This document shows positions 44,215 through 53,013 of a DNA stretch of 64,000 nucleotides, one piece after another. The stretch is from assembly GCF_003688995.1 (NCBI RefSeq), contig NZ_PENI01000043.1, positions 1 through 64,000 on the forward strand, read 5' to 3'. Both the position numbers and the translations under genes were made by a program. The notes under the pieces were generated by a model. It was not told where the DNA came from and ran no database searches. It saw nothing but the letters and a program-made list of their open reading frames with translations. Source of the stretch: Streptomyces shenzhenensis. Lineage in GTDB: Bacteria; Actinomycetota; Actinomycetes; Streptomycetales; Streptomycetaceae. The stretch's first letter is position 1. Each line of letters begins with the position of its first letter.

Positions 44215-45197
44215 CGCTGGAACCTCGTGAGGAAGGCCGCAAGCACCACGACGATGCCGACGGACAGCGGCTGGTAGAACTGCGAGACGCCGAGCAGAGT
44301 CAGCCCGTTGACCAGTGCCGTCAGCAGCAGCGCTCCGATCACCGGGCCGATGATCGTGGCCCGCCCGCCGAAGAGACTGACCCCGCCGAGCACCACCGCC
44401 GCCACGGAGTTGAGCAGGAACGAGGTGTTGGCGGCGGGCTCCGCGGCGCCGACCCGGGCCACCAGGAGGATGGAGCCGAGCCCGGCCAGCACACCGGAGA
44501 TCACATACACCGCGATCTTGATGCGGGCCGTGCTGATGCCCATCGCGGACGCCGACTCCGGTGCGCCACCGGTGGCGAGCACATGCGTGCCGAACCTGGT
44601 GTGGAACAGCACCACATGCGCCGCGATGGCGACACCCGCGGCGATCAGGAACGTCCAGCCCAGCACTCCGAGACCGCCGGTGGACAGCTTCAGCAGCGAG
44701 GCGTCGACGACGGTCACGGGCTTGCCGTCGGCCAGGATGAGGGCGAGTCCGGACGCCGCCGACAGCGCGCCGAGCGTGACGATGAAGTCGGTGATCTTCC
44801 CGCGCGCCACGATGAGCCCGTTGGCCACGCCCACGGCGGCCGAGGCCGCCACCGCCAGCAGACACGCCGGGCCGAGCCCCCAGCCGGCCTGGTACGCCTG
44901 GCCGAAGGCGACCGCCCCCAGCGTCATCGCCGACGCGATCGACAGGTCGATGCCGGCGGTCGCGATCACAAACGTCTGGCCGACGGCCAGAATGATCAGA
45001 ATCGCCGCCGCCACGAGCATCGACTGGATGTTCCCGACGCTCAGGAACGTCGAGTTGGCGCTCTGAAAGACGATCACCAGCACGACGAGTCCGACCAGCG
45101 CGGCCCAGTCGGCCCAGAAGCCGACGTCGCGCAGGCGCGCCGACCAGGCCCGGTGGTCCGGCCCTCGCTCAGGAGCCGCGAGTGTTGCGTCAGTCAT
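44211..45197 (-). CDS. Sugar ABC transporter permease (CUT2)
   Basis: 328 residues from ATG 45195-45197; the frame is open to 45554 but that part is antisense to the binding protein. About nine hydrophobic segments; the CUT2 permease motif is GIDLSIASAMTLGAVAFG, and GGVSLFGGRATIIGPVIGAL is near the C-terminus. It forms the membrane channel of the uptake system with the binding protein (45247) and ATPase (43432). Just upstream lies a threefold GAACGGAA repeat. Confidence 0.93.
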   Translation of the reverse strand: MTDATLAAPERGPDHRAWSARLRDVGFWADWAALVGLVVLVIVFQSANSTFLSVGNIQSMLVAAAILIILAVGQTFVIATAGIDLSIASAMTLGAVAFGQAYQAGWGLGPACLLAVAASAAVGVANGLIVARGKITDFIVTLGALSAASGLALILADGKPVTVVDASLLKLSTGGLGVLGWTFLIAAGVAIAAHVVLFHTRFGTHVLATGGAPESASAMGISTARIKIAVYVISGVLAGLGSILLVARVGAAEPAANTSFLLNSVAAVVLGGVSLFGGRATIIGPVIGALLLTALVNGLTLLGVSQFYQPLSVGIVVVLAAFLTRFQR

Positions 45198-45200
45198 GGG

Positions 45201-45224
45201 TTCCGTTCTTCCGTTCTTCCGTTC
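45201..45224 (+). repeat. Three tandem 8-bp repeats at permease ribosome site
   Basis: TTCCGTTC is repeated three times without spacing (45201-45224), four bases before the permease ATG. On the coding (minus) strand it reads GAACGGAA three times. Such A/G-rich repeats offer overlapping Shine-Dalgarno-like sequences; slippage in copy number could tune translation. Confidence 0.7.
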
Positions 45225-45246
45225 TTTGGGCGGCACGGTTGCCGGG

Positions 45247-46335
45247 TCACTTGCCGAGCGACGTGAACGGGTCGTCATAGCTGCCGAAGGGCTTCGGAGT
45301 GCTGGCCAGCGCCTTGTCCGCGTCGGCCTTGGTGACGAGCTCCACGGGCGCCTTGACGTTCTTGGGCAGGGTCTTGCCCTTGGCCGCCGCCTGGCAGGCC
45401 TCCACGCCCATCTGCCCGATGGCGTACGGGTACTGGGCCACCGTCGCGTCGAGAGTGCCGGACCTGACGGCCTCCAGCGCGTCCTTGACGCCGTCGACGC
45501 TGATGACCTTGACCTTGCCCGTCTTGCCCGCGTTGGCGATGGCCCGCGCGACACCGAGGCCCATGTCGTCGTTGGCGACGAAGAAGCCCTTGAGGCCCGG
45601 GTGTGCGCGCATCACGTCGGTGGCGGCGGTCAGTGCGGTCTGGCGGTCCCAGTCGGCCGCGACGGTCTGTACGACCTTCAGGTCCGACCCGATGCCCTGC
45701 TTGAAGCCGTCGACGCGGGCGCCGCTGGTGACGTCACCGGCGATGCCGCCGATCACGGCTACGTCACCGCCCTGCGGCAGCAGCTTCACCATCTGCGCGC
45801 CGGCCATCTTTCCGGCGTCCACGTTGTCCGTGCCGATGTACGTCGCGGGCGTCGCGTTCGCCGCCTCGGCGGCCTTCGCGTCGATCGGGTTGTCGATGTT
45901 GACGATCGTCTTCTTCGCCATGGCGACCTTGGCCAGCCCCTGCACCAGGTTCGTGGCGGAGATCGGGTTCACGATGAAGCAGCCGTACGACTGTCCGGAG
46001 AGACCGGCGAGCTTGTCCGCCTGGCCCGTGGTGTCCGTGATCGAGTTGGCGGCCTGGACCTTGACCGAGACGTCGCCGGACTTCGCCTGGGCGTTGATGC
46101 CCTGTTCCATGCTCTGGAAGAAGGGGTTGTCCAGCCCCTTGATCACCGCGGCGTACTGGGTGCTGCCTTCCGCCCCCGAGCCCGACGAGTCACCGGAACC
46201 GCAGGCGCTCAGTGCCAGCGCCCCCGTGACGGCCAGGACGATCCCGGTGACGGCGGTGCGGCTGCCGGAGGTGTGCCTTCCGGATGCTCTGACCACTTTG
46301 GTCCGGTTCCTCACGGCTTTGTGAAGTATGTGCAT
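45247..46335 (-). CDS. Sugar ABC transporter substrate-binding lipoprotein
   Basis: 362 residues from ATG 46333-46335 (MHILHKAVRNRTKVV), with GAAAGGGACACC upstream; the ORF to 46407 is less likely. A long, basic N-region, hydrophobic segment (VTGIVLAVTGALALSAC) and lipobox LSAC mark a lipoprotein. The mature part (YAAVIKGLDNPFFQSMEQGI..., FFVANDDMGLGVARAI) is a type I periplasmic-binding fold of the ribose/fructose (PBP1) kind. First gene of the operon; divergent from the ROK regulator. Confidence 0.92.
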   Translation of the reverse strand: MHILHKAVRNRTKVVRASGRHTSGSRTAVTGIVLAVTGALALSACGSGDSSGSGAEGSTQYAAVIKGLDNPFFQSMEQGINAQAKSGDVSVKVQAANSITDTTGQADKLAGLSGQSYGCFIVNPISATNLVQGLAKVAMAKKTIVNIDNPIDAKAAEAANATPATYIGTDNVDAGKMAGAQMVKLLPQGGDVAVIGGIAGDVTSGARVDGFKQGIGSDLKVVQTVAADWDRQTALTAATDVMRAHPGLKGFFVANDDMGLGVARAIANAGKTGKVKVISVDGVKDALEAVRSGTLDATVAQYPYAIGQMGVEACQAAAKGKTLPKNVKAPVELVTKADADKALASTPKPFGSYDDPFTSLGK

Positions 46336-46467
46336 GGGGGTGTCCCTTTCCCGCTGGATGCGGGAGACGGTACGGCTCGTTATGGGAGCTGGCAAGCTTC
46401 CTTTCAACTTTTTCCGTCAGAACTTTCGCTACTTCCGCACAGTCACCGTCATAGCTAGGGTGTGGGA
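46336..46467. promoter_or_regulatory. Divergent promoter of sugar operon and ROK gene
   Basis: An A/T-richer gap for this genome. AACTTT occurs twice 15 bases apart (46406-46411 and 46421-46426), flanked by TTCC repeats, a candidate ROK operator covering the operon promoter. TAGCTAGGGT (46452-46461) close to the ROK GTG could be its -10 region, which would make that message leaderless. Confidence 0.5.
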
Positions 46468-47688
46468 GTGGATACGACGAATACAGCCGCCGGACGGGCC
46501 GGTACCAGTGCGGGCGAGATCCTGGGCCTGTTCCGCGATGTCACCGACGGCCTCACGAAGACCGACGTCGTGCAGCACACCGGCCTGTCGCGCACCACGG
46601 TCAACCAGCGCCTCGACGGGCTGCTCGGCGCCGGTCTGCTCGTCCCGGCGCCCCAGGACGCCCGCACCCGCGGCCGCCCGGCCGGACGGTTCGTCGTCAA
46701 CCGCAGCCGGGGGGTCCTGCTGGTCGCCGACCTCGGCGCGACCGGCCTGCGCACCGCGGTCTGCGACCTGGCGGGCGAGGTGCGCGCCGAGCGCGAGGCC
46801 GCCTCCGACGTGACCACCGGACCGGAGGCCGTACTCGCCGTCGTGGAGGGGCTGTTCACCGAGCTCCTGGTGGAGACCGGGCACACCGAGCGGGACGTCC
46901 TGGGTGTGGGCGTCGGAGTGCCGGGCCCCGTCGACTTCGCCACCGGACGCGTCGTCAGCCCGCCCATCATGACCGGCTGGGACCGCTACAACATCCCTGG
47001 CCGCCTGGGCCCCCGCTACGACTGCCCCGTCCTCGTCGACAAGGATGTCAACGCGATGGCGTTCGGCGAACAGCGCCTACGCTACCCGGACGTCGACCAC
47101 CTGCTCATGGTCAAGATCGGCACCGGCGTCGGCACCGGCATGATCGCCGGCGGACGCATCCACCGCGGCGCCGACGGCGCGGCCGGCGACGTCGGTCACA
47201 TCCAGGTCACCGTCGACGACATCAAGGACCCCCCCGTCTGCAGATGCGGTAACACCGGCTGCGTCGAGGCCTACGCGGGCGGCTGGGCCCTGGTCCGGGA
47301 CCTCCGCGAGGCCGGACACGACGTCACTAGCGTCAACGACGCCGTCCGCCTCATACGCTCCGGCGACCTCACAGCCGTACGCCTCGCCCGGCGCGCAGCC
47401 CGCATTCTCGGCGTCGCCATCGCCGACGCGGTCAACATGTTCAACCCCCGCGTCATCGCGATCGGCGGGCAGCTCGCCCACACCGACGAGCAGCTCTTCG
47501 CCGGGATCCGCGAGGTCGTCTACCGGCGCTCACTACCGCTCGCGACCCGCAACCTCCAGATCGCCCGCAGCGCCCTGGACCCCCGCGCCGGCGTCATGGG
47601 CCTGACCCAGCTGCTGGTCGACGGCATCTACGCACCACACCGCGTGCAGCAACTGATCGACAGGAGCGCGGGGTCCGGCGGACTGTGA
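46468..47688 (+). CDS. ROK family transcriptional regulator
   Basis: About 406 residues; GTG 46468 or 46462 are possible starts. N-terminal winged helix: GLTKTDVVQHTGLSRTTVNQRLDGLLGAGLL. ROK sugar-binding/kinase-like domain: LLVADLGATGLRTAVCDLAG, GVGVPGPVDFATGRV, MVKIGTGVGTGMIAGG, and the zinc site GHIQV with CRCGNTGCVEAYAGG. It should repress the divergent sugar operon until the sugar (or its phosphate) binds. The zinc ligands are intact. Confidence 0.92.
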   Translation: MDTTNTAAGRAGTSAGEILGLFRDVTDGLTKTDVVQHTGLSRTTVNQRLDGLLGAGLLVPAPQDARTRGRPAGRFVVNRSRGVLLVADLGATGLRTAVCDLAGEVRAEREAASDVTTGPEAVLAVVEGLFTELLVETGHTERDVLGVGVGVPGPVDFATGRVVSPPIMTGWDRYNIPGRLGPRYDCPVLVDKDVNAMAFGEQRLRYPDVDHLLMVKIGTGVGTGMIAGGRIHRGADGAAGDVGHIQVTVDDIKDPPVCRCGNTGCVEAYAGGWALVRDLREAGHDVTSVNDAVRLIRSGDLTAVRLARRAARILGVAIADAVNMFNPRVIAIGGQLAHTDEQLFAGIREVVYRRSLPLATRNLQIARSALDPRAGVMGLTQLLVDGIYAPHRVQQLIDRSAGSGGL

Positions 47689-47739
47689 CGACGCCGCGCC
47701 GGGGCAGGCGCCGGTCCAGACCGCGAGGAGTAGCTGCAA

Positions 47740-48251
47740 GCCCTGCCGGGTGCGGCCTTCGGGGCCGTCGGTGTTCTTGCGGATCTCGCGTCCGGCGGGC
47801 GTGAGGCGCAGGGCCACGAAGCGTGAGTACATGCGCTTGAAGCCGCTGCGGCCGCTGCCCGGGCGGGAGCCTTCCCGCCACTGCACCGGCCGGGCGGCCT
47901 GCTTGCCGGTCGCGATGACCAGCTTCTTCACTGCCTGCGCCGGTTCGGGGTAGACGTGGTGGAGATGCCCACCACATAGTCGAGGCCGCGTTCTTCCAGG
48001 CCCAGCCGGCGCCAGTCGACGGCGGCTGACGCCTCGTCGGAGGCCAGGTGCAGAGCCATCCCGGCCTGGCAGTTGGTGACCTTGCCCGCCGTGCCGGTGT
48101 ACTGCCTGGCCACACACGCCGACGTGTCCCCGTCCTTGAGGAACCCGGTGTCATCGATGATCAGCGCACCGCCTTCCCGCTCCCGGCCACCAGCGCCCCG
48201 AAAGTCCAGTATTCGTGCGTATCTGTCGGTGCGCCAGTGACACCGTGTCAT
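47740..48251 (-). pseudogene. IS701-family transposase, deleted copy
   Basis: Minus strand: ALIIDDTGFLKDGDTSACVA with RQYTGTAGKVTNCQAGMALH carries the first catalytic Asp. Then LASDEASAAVDWRRLGLEER joins directly to GLDYVVGISTT, skipping some 60 residues. In another frame follow KKLVIATGKQAARPVQWREG and SGFKRMYSRFVALRLTPAGR. The C-terminus is lost. Different from the IS701 copy at 36696-37317. Confidence 0.75.
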
Positions 48252-48479
48252 ACATGTGTGGCAGGAATGTCATGGCGCGGACGTGATACGGGACCACTAC
48301 CGGGAGTGCGGCACGTCCGGTGAGATCGGGGCATGTCCACTGCAGCGGCCATCGAGGTCGAGAAGCTGAACGGCCGTGGTGCGCGCCCCCTGGTAGTTGA
48401 CATGTGAACCAATTGCTGATCGGATGCAGGAGAATCGACGGCAGTTCACGAGTTGGAAGATACGGAAGTACCTAAGCCC

Positions 48480-50510
48480 ATGTCTGTCGACTTACATGGA
48501 AACGTGTTGGCCGCGCTGCGGAGAGAGACCTTCACCGGGCGCGTCGCCGAACTGAGGCTGCTGCGGGAGCTGATGAGCAACGAGGCCCGGGGCTGCTTCG
48601 TGGTGTGGCTGCACGGCATGGGGGGTGTCGGCAAGAGCACCCTGCTGCTCCGGTTCGCAGACGAGGCGCGGACGCAGGGCACTGCCGTACGCACGATCGA
48701 CATGCGCTTCACGGATGCGACACCGGATGCCTTCCGGGCCGCGCTGGAGGCGCAGGGGCCGCCGGAAGAGGCGCAGTTGCTGCTGATCGATTCCGCGGAG
48801 TCGCTGGGTCCGCTGGAGTGGTGGCTGCGCGACCAGTTCCTGCCCCGTATGCCCACACACCTGCTCGTCGTGGTGGGCTCGCGCCGGCCCCCGGAGACCG
48901 AGTGGCGCACCGACCCGCAGTGGTGGCACGCACTGTGCAGCGTGCGGCTGTCGGGCATGGACGAAGCCGAGGCGCTCCTGCTCCTGCGCAACCGGGATGT
49001 GCCGGAGACCTCGGCGGCCGACATCGTACGGGCCTCGCACGGACTGCCACTCGCTCTGGCGCTGTTCGCCGACGCCAGGGAAGCGTCCGCGGGGACAGCC
49101 GGGCCGAGCGGCGAGCGGGAGTTGTACGACTCGCCCGAGCTGGCACGGGAGCTGCTGAGGCTGCTGCTGCGCGAGACCCCGTCACCGGCCAGGACCGACG
49201 CGCTCCAGGTACTGGCGCTGGCCCGGGTCACCACCGAGGAACTGGTGCGGCGCACCCTGGATGTGCCGGTGGCCGAGGCCCAGATGCTGTTCGCCTGGTT
49301 GCACGGACTGTCGTTCGTGGACAGCACCGCCGCCGGTCTCATACCGCACGGGCTGGTGCGAGAAGCGCTGCTGATCGATCTGCGCTGGCGTGATCCGGAG
49401 AAGTACGAGCGCCTCTTCCGCCGACTGCACGCGCATCTGGCCGAACGGCTGACCCAACGTACGGGTGGCCGTTGGGCGTTCGGTGCCGGCCTTGCCCACC
49501 TCGGGAGGGCGAGTTCCGTCGTCCGCGAGGCGGCGGACTGGAACGGCGCGGACCGTTTCCAGCTGCGGTCCGCACACCCGAAGGACCTGCACCCGGTGCT
49601 GGCCGCCATAGAGGAGGAGCACGGTGTCGCGGCCGGCGGTCTCGCCCGGCAGTGGTGGGATCGACAGCCCTCGGCGTTCATCGTCGCTGAGGACGACCGT
49701 GGTGGCGTCGTCGGTACACTCGTGGCGCCCTGTGTGGAACCGGGCGTCACGAACCTGCCCGACGATCCGGTCGCGCACGCCGCGCTCGAACACGTGACGG
49801 GCCGGTCGTCGCCGCTGCGACGCACCGGGCGACTGCTGCTGGGGCGTTGGAGCACCGGCAGCGCGGTGGCGGCGTGCTTCGGGCTCACCACCCTGTGGGC
49901 GACCACGCCAGGTCTCGCGGTGAGCTGGACCTGCGCGGCACGGGAGCAGGAGGAGCTGTCGCGGCTGCTCGGCCTGTACGACCACCAGCCCGGGGAGACG
50001 GTCACCGGCGCGGACGGTGTACCGGTCTTCTCGTTCGTGCGGGACTGGCGCAGCATGCCGTTCGCCCGCTGGGCGGAGGCACTGAGCACCCGGCTGCTGG
50101 CCGACGAGCCCGCAGCGGCCCCGGCTCCGGCCGCCGAGCCGGTGACACCCGCCATGCCGTGGCCGGAGTTCGTGGGTGCCGTCAAATACGCCTACCAGAA
50201 GGTCTCGGAGCCGGAGCAGTTGGCGCACAGCGCGCTTCTGCGCACCGGGCTCGTGGCGTCCGACGCCGGCCCCGCCGAGCTGCGCCAGGTACTCACGGAG
50301 ACCGTTTCGCAGTTGCGGGCGCAGCCCGGCCGGCGGCAGTTGGCCGACATCCTGGAGATCACCTATCTGAGCGGGCCGCGCAGCCAGCAGGCCGCGGCCA
50401 ACCGGGCGGCGCTGTCCTTCAGCACCTACCGGCGCCGGCTGTCCGCCTCGCTGGAGACGGCGGCGGAACTGCTGCGGGAGCGAGAGCTGTACGGTCCGGT
50501 GCCGCGATGA
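48480..50510 (+). CDS. STAND-type P-loop ATPase (NB-ARC-like), no repeats
   Basis: 676 residues from ATG 48480; an in-frame TTG at 48453 is possible. TFTGRVAELRLLRELM then HGMGGVGKSTLLLRFADEA is the typical start of a STAND/NACHT-like ATPase (Lys52 in Walker A); QLLLIDSAESLGPLEW is Walker B; VVVGSRRPP sensor; SHGLPLALALFADA is the GLPLA motif of NB-ARC-type proteins. Winged helix about 240-310. The C-terminal 300 residues lack TPR or WD repeats and end in a helical bundle, TYRRRLSASLETAAELLRE. Followed at 85 bases by a membrane lectin. Likely a signalling switch; target unknown. Confidence 0.82.
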   Translation: MSVDLHGNVLAALRRETFTGRVAELRLLRELMSNEARGCFVVWLHGMGGVGKSTLLLRFADEARTQGTAVRTIDMRFTDATPDAFRAALEAQGPPEEAQLLLIDSAESLGPLEWWLRDQFLPRMPTHLLVVVGSRRPPETEWRTDPQWWHALCSVRLSGMDEAEALLLLRNRDVPETSAADIVRASHGLPLALALFADAREASAGTAGPSGERELYDSPELARELLRLLLRETPSPARTDALQVLALARVTTEELVRRTLDVPVAEAQMLFAWLHGLSFVDSTAAGLIPHGLVREALLIDLRWRDPEKYERLFRRLHAHLAERLTQRTGGRWAFGAGLAHLGRASSVVREAADWNGADRFQLRSAHPKDLHPVLAAIEEEHGVAAGGLARQWWDRQPSAFIVAEDDRGGVVGTLVAPCVEPGVTNLPDDPVAHAALEHVTGRSSPLRRTGRLLLGRWSTGSAVAACFGLTTLWATTPGLAVSWTCAAREQEELSRLLGLYDHQPGETVTGADGVPVFSFVRDWRSMPFARWAEALSTRLLADEPAAAPAPAAEPVTPAMPWPEFVGAVKYAYQKVSEPEQLAHSALLRTGLVASDAGPAELRQVLTETVSQLRAQPGRRQLADILEITYLSGPRSQQAAANRAALSFSTYRRRLSASLETAAELLRERELYGPVPR

Positions 50511-50595
50511 GTCGGATCCGGCAGCCGCGACCGGGGCGGGAACGGAGCGGTCGGGACGAACGCTTCGGCACACCCACTGTTGAAACCTGTGCGAG

Positions 50596-51537
50596 TTGGG
50601 AACGGCATTGAGTGAAATCGACCAGGACGAAACGAAACGGCGGCAACGGGCGCGGTTCGTCGACGCGCTGACGACCAGCGCCCAGCAGCCGGGGGAGCGC
50701 TCCCGCATGGGGACCCGGGTCGCCGGCGCGGTGGCCGTGCTGGCACTCGCCGCGGGCGCCACCCTGGGGGTGGGCGCGTGGCGCAGTTACCAGGCCGACG
50801 AGGAGGCGCAGAAGGTGGAGCTGGCGGCCCAGCAGGCCGCGGCGCACAAGAGGCTCACCAGTCCACCGTCGCCGTCCCCCGAACCGAAGGTGACGAAGAA
50901 GGAGACGAAGGAGGAGACGGTGACGGAGCCCGGCACGACCGTCGAGCGGCGGGTGCCCGAGCCCGTCGTCATCCCGTCGGTCTCTCCGACCTCTCCGACG
51001 AAGAAGCAGACTGAGGTGCGGGCGGAGGACGTGGCCAAGGCCGAGCTGCGGAAGCTGACAGCCGTCTCTCGCACGCTGCTGCTGAAGAACGTGTTCACCG
51101 GGCTGTGTGCCGATATCCCGTTCAACGGAGCGGGCAAGAAGGGGCAGGACGTCAACCAGTACTACTGCGACGGCACCGACAAGGACAACCAGCTGTGGAG
51201 GATGACGTCCCCTCGTCCCGACGCGGGCCCTGGCGGCACTGATCTCGTGCAGTTCGCCAACCTCAAGGACGGTCTGTGCCTCGACCTGCCGACCCGCGGG
51301 GGACAGCCCGTGGGGACCGGGCTCCTGGAGGCCCACTGCACCGGAACCATGGGTGACAACCAGCTGTGGTGGTTGGAACCGGCCGGGGACGGCAGCGCCA
51401 GGATCCGCAATTACGCCAGCAACCACCTGTGCCTCATGGTCAATGGCCAGGGCGACGAGAGGAAGAAGCCGGACCAGCGGCTGGTGATCGGCTTGTGCGA
51501 TGCGCGGGGCGACACCCGCTGGCGGCTGATCGAATGA
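50596..51537 (+). CDS. Membrane-anchored ricin-type lectin domain protein
   Basis: 313 residues; TTG 50596 or 50608 as start. N-terminal cytoplasmic segment (EIDQDETKRRQRARFVDAL), one transmembrane helix at about 40-60 (AGAVAVLALAAGATLGVGAW), a Lys/Glu-rich and Pro-rich stalk to about 150, then a C-terminal beta-trefoil with the Gln-x-Trp repeats DNQLWRM, DNQLWWLEP and TRWRLIE. Type II membrane protein with an extracellular lectin. It follows the STAND gene and precedes the ESX locus; possibly a cell-wall-glycan sensor. Confidence 0.78.
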   Translation: MGTALSEIDQDETKRRQRARFVDALTTSAQQPGERSRMGTRVAGAVAVLALAAGATLGVGAWRSYQADEEAQKVELAAQQAAAHKRLTSPPSPSPEPKVTKKETKEETVTEPGTTVERRVPEPVVIPSVSPTSPTKKQTEVRAEDVAKAELRKLTAVSRTLLLKNVFTGLCADIPFNGAGKKGQDVNQYYCDGTDKDNQLWRMTSPRPDAGPGGTDLVQFANLKDGLCLDLPTRGGQPVGTGLLEAHCTGTMGDNQLWWLEPAGDGSARIRNYASNHLCLMVNGQGDERKKPDQRLVIGLCDARGDTRWRLIE

Positions 51538-51867
51538 CCCCGGCCGGCTGACACGGTCCGGGTGACCGCTCCAAGGCCCGGCGGGAGCCGGCGCCCCCAG
51601 GCGGTCGCCGCACCACGCGGTCGTACCGGTCAGGCCGCGGGCAGTGTACGCAGGCGCTCGGCCGGGGTCTCCGGCCGAGCGCCTTACGTGGTCCGCCGGT
51701 GCGTTCGGCGGCGACGGTGCCCAGGTCCCTTCGGGGCGGCACCCGTCGGGCGGGACGGGGCCGTGTCCGCCGACGCGCCTCCCTTCCGGGACGATCCTTC
51801 GAACGACGGGCTCCGACGACCTGCGCCGAGAAGATCTGGACCTGACGTAACTGACCGATTTAGGCCG
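51538..51867. other. Intergenic stretch, nothing recognised
   Basis: 330 bases between the lectin gene and a small ORF. Open frames are Arg/Pro-rich with no family. No clear terminator hairpin was found after the lectin gene. Confidence 0.35.
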
Positions 51868-52113
51868 ATGAGTTCAATTCGCTACAGCCATGCACAGAAA
51901 ACCGCTCACCTGCTGAAGTGGGCCGCCGGATGGCAAGGAAACCTGAGTGGAGAAAGCGCGTGGTCCTACTCCCTCCGGCTGGGAGGTTCACATGCCCTGC
52001 TCAACGGGTGGATGAATAATGCCAAGTTGACGTCCACCCTCACTCGGGAAGAACGGGACCTCATCAACGCGGCTCGCCGGGCGTCGAAGCACACCAGGGC
52101 GAGAATCAGTTGA
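51868..52113 (+). CDS. Small basic hypothetical protein
   Basis: 81 residues from ATG 51868 (MSSIRYSHAQKTAHLLKWAA). Helical and basic, with several aromatic residues (WAAGWQGNL, SAWSYSL) and a C-terminal REERDLINAARRASKHTR. Base use is richer in A and T than its neighbours (AAG/AAT, TCA codons), which suggests foreign origin. No family recognised. It precedes an SDR gene by 39 bases. Confidence 0.5.
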   Translation: MSSIRYSHAQKTAHLLKWAAGWQGNLSGESAWSYSLRLGGSHALLNGWMNNAKLTSTLTREERDLINAARRASKHTRARIS

Positions 52114-52152
52114 GCTCTGGACCTTACGCACGTCAGAATTTAATGTACGTCC

Positions 52153-52842
52153 GTGAATCTCAGTAAAGCCACGGCACTGATCACCGGAGCCAATCGCGGT
52201 ATCGGCCGCCACCTTGCGGCCCAGCTCGTCTCTCGGGGCGCGAAGGTCTATGCGACCGCGCGTCGGCCGGAATCCATCAACATTTACGGTGTGGAGGTCC
52301 TGCCCCTCGACATCACCGATCCTGACGCCGTAGCAGACGCCGCCAAAAAGGCTGACGATGTCAATCTGCTCGTCAACAATGCCGGCATCGGGGGTGCGGC
52401 CCTGCTCGGAGACATCGACGATGTCCGCGCCGCCATGGACGTGAACTTCTGGGGCACCCTGTCCATGGTCCGGGCCTTCGCCCCGGTCCTGGCGAGGAAC
52501 GGCGGAGGCGCCATCTTGAACATAGCCTCTTCGGCGTCCTGGTCCGTCTTCCCCGGCGGCAGCGCCCAGGGGCCCTCCAAGGCCGCGGTCTGGAGCATGA
52601 GCGATGAGCTGCGCCGGGAACTGGCCGGGCAGCGGACCCTTGTCACCTCGGTACACCTGGGAGCGGCCGACACCGCGACGACACAGGGCTCGCACGTGCC
52701 CGGGATGGCCCCGGCCGATGTCGCGCACGCCGCGCTCGACGGGATCGAGGCCGACGCGTTCGAGGTGGTCGTCGACGAGTTCACCGTCATGGCCAAGGCT
52801 TCGCTGCGCAGGAGTTCGAGCTGGTCAGAGCATGACGCTTGA
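52153..52842 (+). CDS. SDR family protein lacking the catalytic tyrosine
   Basis: 229 residues from GTG 52153. TGANRGIG cofactor motif, NNAG in LVNNAGIGGA, Ser126 in NIASSASW and Lys143 all fit. But the usual Tyr-x-x-x-Lys reads Gln139-Gly-Pro-Ser-Lys143: the general-acid tyrosine is replaced by glutamine. Alignment by eye (FPGGSAQ-GPSKAAVWSM versus FPGxSAY-SxSKAAxWSL) shows no gap. It may be inactive, a binding protein, or an enzyme with another acid. It also shows AT-richer codons at its start. Confidence 0.85.
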   Translation: MNLSKATALITGANRGIGRHLAAQLVSRGAKVYATARRPESINIYGVEVLPLDITDPDAVADAAKKADDVNLLVNNAGIGGAALLGDIDDVRAAMDVNFWGTLSMVRAFAPVLARNGGGAILNIASSASWSVFPGGSAQGPSKAAVWSMSDELRRELAGQRTLVTSVHLGAADTATTQGSHVPGMAPADVAHAALDGIEADAFEVVVDEFTVMAKASLRRSSSWSEHDA

Positions 52843-53013
52843 ACGCCGCCAGGGCGGTTGGGTCCAGGTTATCCCGGGGCCGCGAGGCCCGGCGAACTGG
52901 GCACGTCCCACCTGTTGTGTTCAGAAGATGCCCAGGTGCTGCTCATCCGGTCCGATCATCGTCACGGCGATGTTTGACTACGGGACAACGGTCGAGAAGG
53001 GCGGATTCCACAT

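Noticed and set aside
48446..50185. 579-residue Ser-rich open frame on the minus strand
   Set aside because: Mirror of the STAND ATPase gene; Ser/Arg/Thr-rich shadow without domains.
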